From DATKJS01 sp964551995 (GTDB lineage Bacteria > Acidobacteriota > Aminicenantia > Aminicenantales > Saccharicenantaceae), in NCBI GenBank assembly GCA_964551995.1, contig CAZKFD010000032.1, positions 248,001-312,000 of the forward strand: a stretch of 64,000 nucleotides of DNA. The letters are read 5' to 3'. The notes under the pieces are model-generated. The model had not been told where the DNA came from and searched no databases. It saw nothing but the letters and a program-made list of their open reading frames with translations. This document shows, piece after piece, positions 16,026 through 24,036 of this stretch. Every line of letters starts with the position of its first letter. The stretch's first letter is position 1. Made by a program: the position numbers and the translations under genes.

Positions 16026-18467
16026 ATGGACAGCGAAGCGAAAGAGCCGAAAGAACGCTTCCCGGTCGTCAACCTCGAGGAGGAGATGCGCCGGTCCTAC
16101 CTCGACTACGCCATGAGCGTCATCATCGGCCGGGCCATCCCCGACATCAAGGACGGCCTCAAGCCCGTCCACCGCCGCGTCCTCTACGCGATGTACGAGA
16201 GCGGCACCCACTACAACAAGCCCTACAGGAAGTCGGCCCGCATTGTCGGCGACGTCATCGGCAAGTACCATCCCCACGGCGACCAGGCCGCCTACGACAC
16301 CCTGGTCCGCATGGCCCAGGACTTCAGCCTGCGTTATATCCTCGTCGACGGCCAGGGGAACTTCGGCTCGGTCGACGGCGACCCGCCGGCGGCCATGCGC
16401 TACACCGAGGTCCGGCTGAAGAAGCTTGCTCACGAGCTCATGGCCGACATCGACAAGGAGACGGTCAACTTCATCCCGAACTACGACGAGAGCCTGGCCA
16501 TGCCCGAGGTCCTGCCCTCGAAGTTCCCGAACCTCCTCGTCAACGGCGGCAACGGCATTGCCGTCGGCATGGCCACGAACATCCCGCCCCACAACCTCGC
16601 CGAGGTCTGCAACGGCGTCATCCACCTCATCGAGCACCCGAACGCGACCCTCAAGGACGTCCTCAAGCACGTCCAGGGCCCGGACTTCCCGACGGGCGGC
16701 ATCATCTACGGCCGCCAGGGCTTCCTTGACGCCTACAAGGACGGCAAGGGCGTCATCCACCTGCGGGCCAAGACGGTCATCGAGAGAGGCGCCAAGGGGG
16801 AGAAGGACAAGATCGTCATCACCGAGATCCCCTACCAGGTGAACAAGTCCCGGCTCCTCGAATCGATCGCCCAGCTCGTCAACGAGAAGCGGATCGAGGG
16901 CGTCGCCGACATCCGCGACGAGTCCGACCGCGAGGGCATGCGCATCGTCGTCGAGGTCAAGAAAGGGGAGCTCCCCGAGATCATCCTCAACAATCTCTAC
17001 AAGCACACCCAGCTGCAGATCTCCTTCGGCATCATCATGCTGGCCATCGTCGACAAGCAGCCCAAGACCCTGGGCCTCGTCGACATGATGAAATACTTCA
17101 TCGCCCACCGCAAGGAGGTCGTCCTGCGGCGGACGCGCTTCGAACTGCGCAAGGCCGAGGAGCGAGCCCACATTTTGGAAGGTCTGGTCATCTGCCTGGA
17201 CAACCTCGACGCCGTTATCAAGCTCATCCGGGCGTCGGCCAACGTCGAGGAGGCGCGGCGCGGGCTGATGGAGCGCTTCCGCCTGACCCAGATCCAGGCC
17301 CAGGCCATCCTTGACATGCCCCTCCAGCGCCTAACCAAACTCGAACGGGAGAAGATCCAGCAGGAGTACGCCGAGCTCAAGAAAAAGATCACCGAGCTCC
17401 GCCGCATCCTCAAGGACGAGCGGCTCGTCTACGCCATCATCGTCAGGGAGCTCAAGGAGGTCAAGGAGGAGTACGGCGACGAGCGGCGGACCGAGGTCCG
17501 CGACGAGGCCGTCTCCGAGCTCCGGCCCGAGGACCTGGTCAAGGAAGAGGACGTCGCCATCGTCTACACCTCGAGCGGCTATATTAAGCGGACCTCGCTG
17601 ACGTCCTACAGGTTCCAGTCCCGGGGCGGCAAGGGCCGCCGGGGCATCGAAATGAAGGCCGAGGACGTCGTCGAGGACCTCTATGTCTGCTCGACCCACA
17701 GCTACCTCCTCGTTTTCACCAACCAGGGGCGCCTCTACTGGCTCAAGGCCTTGGATGTGCCCGACGTGGGCGTCGCGGGGCGGGGCAAGCCCATCGCCAA
17801 CCTCGTCGAGTTCCAACCGGGGGAGAAGACGGCCTCGATCGTCGCCGTCAAGGAGTTCAGAGAGAACCAGTTCGTGGTCATGCTGACGACCGACGGCATC
17901 ATCAAGAAGACGCGCCTCAGCGAGTTCAAGAACGTCCGCCGGGGCGGGATCCTGGCCATGAACATCAGGCCGAAATCGGAGCTGTTCTCGGCCCAGATCT
18001 CGGGCGGCAAGAACACCATCGTCATCGGAACGAGGCTCGGCCGGGCCCTCCAGTTCAAGGAGTCCGACGTCAGGCCCATGGGCCGGTCCGCCGCGGGTGT
18101 TCGCGGCATCCGGCTCAAGCCCAAGGACCGGGTCATCGGCATGATCGTCGTCGGCGCGGAGGACAAGTTCATCTTCACGGCGACCGAGCGCGGCTACGGC
18201 AAGAAGACGGCCGCGGAAATGTACCCCGTCAAGCACCGCGGCGGGCAGGGCGTCCTGAACCTCCGCGTCACGCCGAAGGTCGGCCACGCCCTGGCCATGG
18301 TCGGGATCAACGAGGAGGACCTCCTCGTCATCACCGTCGAGGGCAAGGTCATCGGCATCCCGACCACGCAAGTGCGCTCTTCGGGCCGGGCCACGCAGGG
18401 CGTGCGCATCATCAACCTCGAGGACAAGGACCGCGTCTGCTCCATCGCCAAGGTCAAGGAGAGCTGA
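16026..18467 (+). CDS. gyrA: DNA gyrase subunit A
   Basis: 813 residues. Breakage-reunion subunit with active-site Tyr126 (AAMRYTEVRL), coiled coil, and a C-terminal beta-pinwheel with a GyrA box (QSRGGKG), which supports gyrase rather than topoisomerase IV. The quinolone region reads HGDQAAYD, with Gln87 at the place of E. coli Ser83. ATG 16026 has GAAGGAG five bases before it and is preferred; an in-frame ATG at 15981, overlapping the gyrB stop, would add 15 residues but has a weaker ribosome binding site. Confidence 0.97.
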   Translation: MDSEAKEPKERFPVVNLEEEMRRSYLDYAMSVIIGRAIPDIKDGLKPVHRRVLYAMYESGTHYNKPYRKSARIVGDVIGKYHPHGDQAAYDTLVRMAQDFSLRYILVDGQGNFGSVDGDPPAAMRYTEVRLKKLAHELMADIDKETVNFIPNYDESLAMPEVLPSKFPNLLVNGGNGIAVGMATNIPPHNLAEVCNGVIHLIEHPNATLKDVLKHVQGPDFPTGGIIYGRQGFLDAYKDGKGVIHLRAKTVIERGAKGEKDKIVITEIPYQVNKSRLLESIAQLVNEKRIEGVADIRDESDREGMRIVVEVKKGELPEIILNNLYKHTQLQISFGIIMLAIVDKQPKTLGLVDMMKYFIAHRKEVVLRRTRFELRKAEERAHILEGLVICLDNLDAVIKLIRASANVEEARRGLMERFRLTQIQAQAILDMPLQRLTKLEREKIQQEYAELKKKITELRRILKDERLVYAIIVRELKEVKEEYGDERRTEVRDEAVSELRPEDLVKEEDVAIVYTSSGYIKRTSLTSYRFQSRGGKGRRGIEMKAEDVVEDLYVCSTHSYLLVFTNQGRLYWLKALDVPDVGVAGRGKPIANLVEFQPGEKTASIVAVKEFRENQFVVMLTTDGIIKKTRLSEFKNVRRGGILAMNIRPKSELFSAQISGGKNTIVIGTRLGRALQFKESDVRPMGRSAAGVRGIRLKPKDRVIGMIVVGAEDKFIFTATERGYGKKTAAEMYPVKHRGGQGVLNLRVTPKVGHALAMVGINEEDLLVITVEGKVIGIPTTQVRSSGRATQGVRIINLEDKDRVCSIAKVKES

Positions 18468-18574
18468 GCGGGGGCATCCTCCATTTCCCGGGCGAAGCCG
18501 AACGTTGACAGGCCCCCAATCATCGATGCTCCGCTCCATTGTTAGAATGATATCGGGGATGTGAAAGGCAAATC

Positions 18575-19108
18575 ATGAAAACAACGATCATAATAGGGCT
18601 ATCGGCGTTCTTACTGTTCGCGGCTCCCGCTCCGTTCCTGATCTCTCAGCAACCGCCCGATCCCAAGATCCAAGCGCTTCGGGAAAAAGCCGAACATGGC
18701 GACGCCATAGCCCAAGTCAATCTTGGATTCAGGTATGAAACGGGAGACGGCGTCGCCAGGGATTACGGCGAAGCCGCCAAATGGTATCGCCAAGCCGCCG
18801 AGCAGGGAGACGCCATCGCTCAGACCGCTATCGGGGCCAAGTACGCCCTCGGCATGGGTGTGGCGAGAGACGATCAGGAAGCCTTGAACTGGCTGCGCAA
18901 GGGCGCCGACCAAGGAGATGCCACCGCCCAATACTTCCTTGGACGTATGTACGAAATTGGCCAAGGGGTCGTTAAAGACGTCGCTCAGGCCAAAAAGTGG
19001 TATCAGCTGGCCGCCAACCAGGGAAACGCCGAAGCCCAGAAGAGACTCGATCTTATAAAACAAGGCGCCTCCGGGACATCGACAAGGCCTTGCGGCGCCG
19101 GCCAATGA
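18575..19108 (+). CDS. Exported Sel1-repeat protein
   Basis: 177 residues. A signal peptide (about 1-24) precedes at least three Sel1-like (TPR-related) repeats at about 42-77, 78-113 and 114-149, each ending in A-x-x-W-(Y/L)-R/Q-x-(A/G)-A. Sel1 proteins are protein-interaction scaffolds; the partner is unknown. A perfect TTGACA occurs at 18505-18510, but no -10 stands at the right distance. Downstream lies a stretch of decayed genes, so the gene sits at the border of a rearranged segment. Confidence 0.85.
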   Translation: MKTTIIIGLSAFLLFAAPAPFLISQQPPDPKIQALREKAEHGDAIAQVNLGFRYETGDGVARDYGEAAKWYRQAAEQGDAIAQTAIGAKYALGMGVARDDQEALNWLRKGADQGDATAQYFLGRMYEIGQGVVKDVAQAKKWYQLAANQGNAEAQKRLDLIKQGASGTSTRPCGAGQ

Positions 19109-19153
19109 CTTCGACCTAGGCCCCGACTATCCTCGCTTTGACGGAGGACAAAC

Positions 19154-19586
19154 ATGAAAGCCTTGGCGGTATATCGGCCGTGCTCCTGGCCTTTTCGGCA
19201 CTGGCGGCCAAGAGGCGCGCCCGATCCGCGATGATGTCGGTTTCTGCTGGAATCCGGCAAGCATGCGGCTGCTGGTCGACTATCTCCAGGCCCGGGAGCC
19301 CGACAGCTTCGAGCCCGAGGGCCTGGTGGCGGCGATCGCCCCCCATGACGATTATTTCTTGGCCGGCCGTGTCGACTCTCCCTTGTTCAAGATCCTGAGA
19401 GCCAAAGAGGTCGTCATCTTCGGCGTCACCCACGGCACGGTGCGCAGCGAGATCGGCGATCCGCACAATCTCCTCATCTTCGACGACAACAAGGTCTGGC
19501 CGGGATTGACGGGGCCGCTGGCCATCTCCGGGCTGCGCGAGGTCCTGAAGGAGCGTTTGGACAAGAACGTTCCTGGATATTCCTGA
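19154..19586 (+). pseudogene. Decayed Memo-like gene (AmmeMemoRadiSam system protein B type)
   Basis: A ribosome binding site (GGAGG) and ATG at 19154 begin a reading that looks like a signal peptide, but it changes frame twice (near 19160 and 19205). From about 19210 one frame reads PIRDDVGFCWNPASMRLLVDYL, then APHDDYFLAGRV and VIFGVTHGTVRSEIGDP, which resembles Memo-family proteins of AmmeMemoRadiSam systems. The frame stops at 19586, well before the usual length, exactly where transposase-like sequence begins. The family call is from memory of the motifs. No radical-SAM or AMMECR1 partner is nearby. Confidence 0.65.
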
Positions 19587-20167
19587 CCGCCAAGTCGTCT
19601 TCACCATCCCCAAGACGCCGCGGACCTTCTTCAAGTTCCGGCGCCGGCTCCTGGGGGAGCTCTGCCGGGCGGCGGTTCGGGCCCTGACGGTCTATTTTAA
19701 GGCCCCCGGCGGGCGAAGAGCTCGTCCCGGGCGTCGTTGTCGCCGTCCAGACTTTCGGCGACCGCATCAACTTCCACCCGCATCTCCATCTTCTGGTGAC
19801 CGAGGGCGGGGTGGACCGGGCCGGGCTCTTCCGCAGGCTGCCGCGGCTGGACGACGTGCGACTGGGGGGGGGGATCTTCTGCCGGGAGGTGCTCAAGCTT
19901 CTCGTGGACAAGGGCTTGCTCAGCGACTACGGGCTCCACGCCAACGTCCACCGGGGCAAGGTCAGGAAGGCGAACCGCGTCCCCGCGGTCCTGGGCCTGA
20001 TCGAGGAGGGCCTGCCGCCGCGGCCTTTCAAGGGCTGGGCGGAGATGATCCGCAAATTCTCTGATGTTGATCCGCTCGTCTGCCCCCGCTGTGGCGGGAG
20101 GATGAAGGTCGTGGCCTTTATGACCGAGCCTGCGGTCGTCGATCGGATTTTCCGTCACCCGAGTTGA
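19570..20167 (+). mobile_element. IS91-family (HUH) transposase remnant
   Basis: Three pieces of an IS91-type transposase follow in order: VVFTIPKTPRTFFKF and LLGELCRAAVRAL in one frame (about 19585-19700), VAVQTFGDRINFHPHLHLLV with the HUH motif in the next (about 19730-19795), then, with the middle of the protein missing in frame, YGLHANVHRGKVRKA, KGWAEMIRKFSDVDPLVCPR and MKVVAFMTEPAVVDRI up to a stop at 20167. The zinc-finger N-terminus, the catalytic Tyr region and element ends are absent. It cannot be autonomous. It directly abuts the truncated Memo-like gene, which it may have interrupted. Confidence 0.75.
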
Positions 20168-20209
20168 CGTTCGCGGCCGCAAAGCCGCCGCTGGCTCATG
20201 CGTTGCAAC

Positions 20210-20470
20210 CTACGGCTTGTTCCTGAACCAGAGGAAGACCATCATCGGCACGCGGCCGTTCGTTGCGTCCGGCACGACGTCGATGCGCTCGATGGTGACG
20301 CCGCCGTTCTTCCCGAGCCACTTGTTGATCTTCCCTTCCATCAGGTCGGGATAGTCCCGGATGATCTTGACCCTGAGAGAGGATTGGGCCTGAAGGCTCT
20401 GGGTCTTGGCGATGCTCGCCGGGAAGAGCATCAAGCTGAAGAACAGGATTACAACCGCCGCTTTCTTCAA
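20210..20470 (-). CDS. Small exported protein, unknown function
   Basis: 86 residues with a signal peptide (about 1-24) and a mature part of about 60 residues (VKIIRDYPDLMEGKINKWLG, then an ERIDVVPDATNGR strand, ending MVFLWFRNKP). No family recognised; the KINKWL plus VxxIDVVPD pattern suggests a small alpha/beta fold. The start is TTG at 20470. A strong promoter at 20524-20552 supports that it is a real gene even though it lies next to the transposase remnant. Divergent from the S9 peptidase gene. Confidence 0.65.
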   Translation of the reverse strand: MKKAAVVILFFSLMLFPASIAKTQSLQAQSSLRVKIIRDYPDLMEGKINKWLGKNGGVTIERIDVVPDATNGRVPMMVFLWFRNKP

Positions 20471-20523
20471 CTCTCACGCCTTTTTTTCCGGTGATTCGCT
20501 CGGCGCTTACGCCTCGCGGACCG

Positions 20524-20552
20524 ATGATATTTACGGCGAGGCCCCGTGTCAA
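20524..20552 (-). promoter_or_regulatory. Promoter of the small exported protein gene
   Basis: Minus-strand TTGACA (20552-20547), 17-bp spacer, TATCAT (20529-20524). Predicted start near 20517. Confidence 0.75.
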
Positions 20553-20576
20553 TGGCGCGGAGCCCTGCCGGGGTCC

Positions 20577-20606
20577 TTGACTCCTGCCCGGGGGCGGGAC
20601 TATCAT
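20577..20606 (+). promoter_or_regulatory. Promoter of the S9 peptidase gene at 20.6 kb
   Basis: TTGACT (20577-20582), 18-bp spacer, TATCAT (20601-20606). Predicted start near 20613, 31 nt before the ATG. It stands back to back with the promoter at 20524-20552. Confidence 0.7.
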
Positions 20607-20643
20607 CGGTCTCTATCGGGAAGCGGGCATCGAGAGGCTCATC

Positions 20644-22773
20644 ATGAACAAGAGGCTTTTCGTTTTCATCGTTTTTTCCCTCGTGCTGGCCGGCACCTCC
20701 CGGGCCGCCGGACGGGCGTTCACGATTGAAGACCTGTATCGCGTCAAGGGCGTCTCCGACCTTCAGGTCTCTCCGGACGGCCGCTGGGTCGCCTTCGTTG
20801 TGTCGACGACGGACCTGCCACGGGCGAAGCGGACGAGCCACGTCTGGATCATGCGCGCCGACGGCTCGGACGAGCGCCAGTTGACCCGTGGCGAGACCGG
20901 GGAGTCCGCGCCGCGGTTCTCGCCGGACGGCCGGTGGCTCTCCTTCGTCAGCCGCCGCGACGGCGAGGAGAATCTCTATCTCTTGTCGCTTGCGGGCGGC
21001 GAGGCGCGGCCGCTGACGCACCTGTCGACGGGCGTTTCGGAACCGGTCTGGGCGCCGGACGGCTCGGCCATCGCCTTCGCCTCGACCGTCTATCCCGAAA
21101 GCGGCGCCGACGACGCCGCGAACAGGAAGATCGACGAGACCTGGCACGCGGGGCCGCTGCGGGCCCACATGGCCGATCAGTTGCTGTACCGCCACTGGAC
21201 CGAATGGAAGGACGGCACGCGCACCCACATCCTTCTTGCGCGCGTTCCCGGCGGCGAGGTGCGCGACCTCACGCCCGGCGATTTCGACTCCCCTCCCTTT
21301 GAGCTCAGCGGCCCGGCGGGATACGCCTTCTCCCCGGACGGAAAGGAATTCGTGTACCAGTCCAATCATGACCCTCATCCCGAGTCGTCCACCAACAGCG
21401 ACCTGTGGCTCATCTCCCTCGGGGACGCCGTGCCGCGGCCCGTCAACATCACAGCCTCCAACCCGGCTTACGACGGCAGCCCAAGGTTTTCCCCTGACGG
21501 AAGATCCATCGCCTACCGCCTCCAGGAGCAGCCGGACTACGAGTCGGACTTGTTTCGCCTCGCGCTCTACGACCGCTCCACGAGGAAATCCACCGTTCTG
21601 ACCGAGTCGTTCCGCAACTGGATCGACGACTTCCGCTGGGCGGATGATTCCCGGTCCCTCATCTTCGAGGCGGAAGTCGAGGGGCGGACGCCGCTCTACC
21701 GTCTCGACGTCGGGTCCCGCGCTATCTCCGCCGTGCTCGCGGGCGCGACTATCGACGACTACGAGCTTCTGCCAGGCGGCCGGGAGATTGTCTTCATCCG
21801 GCGCTCCGTCGGCCAGCCCGCGGAGATCTACGCCGCGGCCGTCGATAATGGGAAAGCCTCGACGCCGCAGCCGCTGACCCATTTCAATGCGGAGCTGCGG
21901 CAGGAGGTCGACATCCGGCCTGCGGAGACGATGTGGGTGGAGGGCGCCGGCGGGGCGAAGATCGAGGTCTTCATCGTCAAGCCGCATGGTTTCGACCCGG
22001 CCCGGAAATATCCCCTGATCCTCAACGTCCACGGCGGGCCGCAGCAGCAGTGGGAAGACTCCTTCCGGGGCGACTGGCAGGTGTATCCCGGCGCCGGCTA
22101 TGTCGTGGCCTTCGCCAACCCGCACGGTTCGACGGGATACGGACAGGCCTTCACGGCGGAGATCTCGGGCGATTACGGCGGCGAGGTTTTCCAGGACCTG
22201 ATGAAGGTGACCGACGCCCTCGAGAAGCTCCCCTATGTCGATGCCCGCCGGATGGGCGCCATGGGCTGGTCCTACGGCGGCTACATGATGGACTGGTTCG
22301 AGGGGCACACGAAGCGATTCAAGGCCATCGCCTCCATGATGGGCCTCTACGACCTCCCCGCTTTCTACGGGGCCACGGAGGAGCTGTGGTTCCCGGAGTG
22401 GGACCTGAAAGGACAGCCGTGGAGCTCGGATCTGTATCAGAAGTGGTCGCCTTCGAACGCGGTCAAGAATTTCCGGACGCCATGCCTCGTCATCTCCGGC
22501 GAGCGGGATTTCCGCGTGCCCTACACCCAGTCGCTTGAGTTTTTCACCGCGCTTCAAAAAATGAACGTCCCGTCCCGGCTGATCATTTATGCGAACGCCG
22601 GCCACTGGCCGAGCTGGTATGAGATGGCGCTGTACTACACGGCGCACCTGGAATGGTTCCACGAATATCTCAGCGGCGGCGAGCCGCCGTGGACGACGGA
22701 ACAGTTTCTTCGCAACGCCGTGTTCGACCCCAAGACGGGCGCGCGGAGGTCCGAAAGCCCCGAAAAAAAATAG
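20644..22773 (+). CDS. Secreted S9 family prolyl oligopeptidase/acylaminoacyl-peptidase-like enzyme
   Basis: 709 residues. Signal peptide about 1-22, a seven-bladed TolB/WD40-like propeller (SPDGRW repeats, about 40-400), then an alpha/beta hydrolase domain with the catalytic triad Ser543 (GWSYGG), Asp622 (ERDFRVP) and His654 (GHWPS). S9C-type enzymes release N-terminal dipeptides or acyl residues from short peptides. Substrate is not predictable. The ATG follows GAGAGG, and a promoter lies at 20577-20606. Confidence 0.93.
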   Translation: MNKRLFVFIVFSLVLAGTSRAAGRAFTIEDLYRVKGVSDLQVSPDGRWVAFVVSTTDLPRAKRTSHVWIMRADGSDERQLTRGETGESAPRFSPDGRWLSFVSRRDGEENLYLLSLAGGEARPLTHLSTGVSEPVWAPDGSAIAFASTVYPESGADDAANRKIDETWHAGPLRAHMADQLLYRHWTEWKDGTRTHILLARVPGGEVRDLTPGDFDSPPFELSGPAGYAFSPDGKEFVYQSNHDPHPESSTNSDLWLISLGDAVPRPVNITASNPAYDGSPRFSPDGRSIAYRLQEQPDYESDLFRLALYDRSTRKSTVLTESFRNWIDDFRWADDSRSLIFEAEVEGRTPLYRLDVGSRAISAVLAGATIDDYELLPGGREIVFIRRSVGQPAEIYAAAVDNGKASTPQPLTHFNAELRQEVDIRPAETMWVEGAGGAKIEVFIVKPHGFDPARKYPLILNVHGGPQQQWEDSFRGDWQVYPGAGYVVAFANPHGSTGYGQAFTAEISGDYGGEVFQDLMKVTDALEKLPYVDARRMGAMGWSYGGYMMDWFEGHTKRFKAIASMMGLYDLPAFYGATEELWFPEWDLKGQPWSSDLYQKWSPSNAVKNFRTPCLVISGERDFRVPYTQSLEFFTALQKMNVPSRLIIYANAGHWPSWYEMALYYTAHLEWFHEYLSGGEPPWTTEQFLRNAVFDPKTGARRSESPEKK

Positions 22774-22800
22774 AATCTCCGCGCCCCGGACGGGGATCGT

Positions 22801-22829
22801 TTGACTTCGCGCCGGGACGAGGGTATTTT
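22801..22829 (+). promoter_or_regulatory. Promoter of the cytochrome cluster
   Basis: TTGACT (22801-22806), 17-bp spacer, TATTTT (22824-22829). Predicted start near 22836, 33 nt before the ATG at 22869; it rules out the longer open frame from 22653. Confidence 0.65.
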
Positions 22830-22868
22830 GCGGGTGCCGAGAGGGATCCCCACGATGGGAAGAGTTTC

Positions 22869-24032
22869 ATGAGGGCGTATGTCCGCTTTTCCGGGTGCAT
22901 CGGGAGCCTGGCCGCTCTGGCCGCCGCCGTCATCCGGCTCGCCGCGCCGCTTCCCGCGGGGCCGCCGGCGGGCCCGGGCGCCGGACAGGCGGGCCTGCGC
23001 ACCGGCCGGGACGTCTTTCTCTATGCCTGCGTTGTCTGCCACGGCGCTGACGGGAAGGGCGCCTCGAGGAGCGTCGTCGGGTTCGACGAGCCGCTCCCGG
23101 ACTTCACCAAGCCCGCCTTCACGACGGCGGAGCCGAACAGCGACTGGGAGGCGATCATCCACATGGGCGGCCGCGTCCGCGGTTTTCCGGAGTTGATGCC
23201 GGCTTTCGGGGGCGTGCTGTCGGATGAAGAGATCCGCCTCGTCGTGGAGTATCTCCGGGGCTTCAATCCGGAGGCGGGCTGGCCTCGGGGGGAGCTCAAC
23301 TTCCCTCGCGCCTTCTTCACCGAAAAGGCCTTCCCCGAAAACGAGCTCGTTTTCGCCGCCTCCGGCGCCGACCAGTTCGGTACGATCACGGGGCAGGTCT
23401 TCTACGAGCAGAGGATCGGAGCCGGAAGCCAGTACGAGATCCTGGTGCCGTTCGGCTGGAGCCGCGCCCGCCCGGCCGCCCCGGGGCAGGGCGCTGATTG
23501 GGTGTCGAGCCTGGGCGACGTGTCCGCGGCCTTCAAAACCGTCATCTTTCACAACCTGGAGCGCAGGTCGATCCTCAGCGCCGGGGCCGAGATAACGGTG
23601 CCCACCGGGAACGAGGCCTCCGGGTTCGGGACCGGCACTTTCATCGCCGAGCCTTTCGTCCTCTACGGTCAGGCCCTTCCGGCCGGGTTCTTCCTTCAGG
23701 GGCAGACCGGCGCGGAGCTGCCCTTCCGGACCTCCAAAGCGCCGAGCGAAGCCTATCTGAGGATCGGGCTGGGCCGGAGTTTCGTCGAAGACCGGTGGGG
23801 GCGCGTCTGGTCCCCGATGGTCGAGCTCCTCGCGGCCCGGGAGCTTGCGAGCGGCGGGGAGACGACCTGGAACATCGTGCCCCAGCTCCACGTTACTCTC
23901 AGCAAGAGACGTCACGTCATGTTCGATATCGGAGCCCGTATTCCCATGAACAGCGCCGCCGGGCGGAACGTCGAGTTCCTGGCCTGCGTTCTCTGGGACT
24001 GGTTCGACGGCGGACTCTTCGAAGGGTGGTAG
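22869..24032 (+). CDS. Cytochrome c domain fused to an outer-membrane barrel-like domain
   Basis: 387 residues. An N-terminal export signal (about 1-35) leads to a class I cytochrome c domain with CVVCHG (about 52-57) and a distal Met (HMGG or the ELMPAFGG segment). From about 140 on the chain has no haem motif and shows alternating hydrophobic strands typical of a beta-barrel or transporter-like domain (FVLYGQALPAGFFLQGQTGAELPF; the last strand ends in Trp). It would carry one haem in the periplasm and a membrane-inserted part. The pentahaem gene starts 4 bp after its stop, so the two act together, probably in electron transfer to or through the outer membrane. Confidence 0.75.
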   Translation: MRAYVRFSGCIGSLAALAAAVIRLAAPLPAGPPAGPGAGQAGLRTGRDVFLYACVVCHGADGKGASRSVVGFDEPLPDFTKPAFTTAEPNSDWEAIIHMGGRVRGFPELMPAFGGVLSDEEIRLVVEYLRGFNPEAGWPRGELNFPRAFFTEKAFPENELVFAASGADQFGTITGQVFYEQRIGAGSQYEILVPFGWSRARPAAPGQGADWVSSLGDVSAAFKTVIFHNLERRSILSAGAEITVPTGNEASGFGTGTFIAEPFVLYGQALPAGFFLQGQTGAELPFRTSKAPSEAYLRIGLGRSFVEDRWGRVWSPMVELLAARELASGGETTWNIVPQLHVTLSKRRHVMFDIGARIPMNSAAGRNVEFLACVLWDWFDGGLFEGW

Positions 24033-24036
24033 AACG

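Noticed and set aside
14558..16072. 504-codon minus-strand open frame opposite gyrB
   Set aside because: It mirrors the codon pattern of gyrB, translates to Asp/Glu/Leu/Val-rich filler and has no domain or ribosome binding site.
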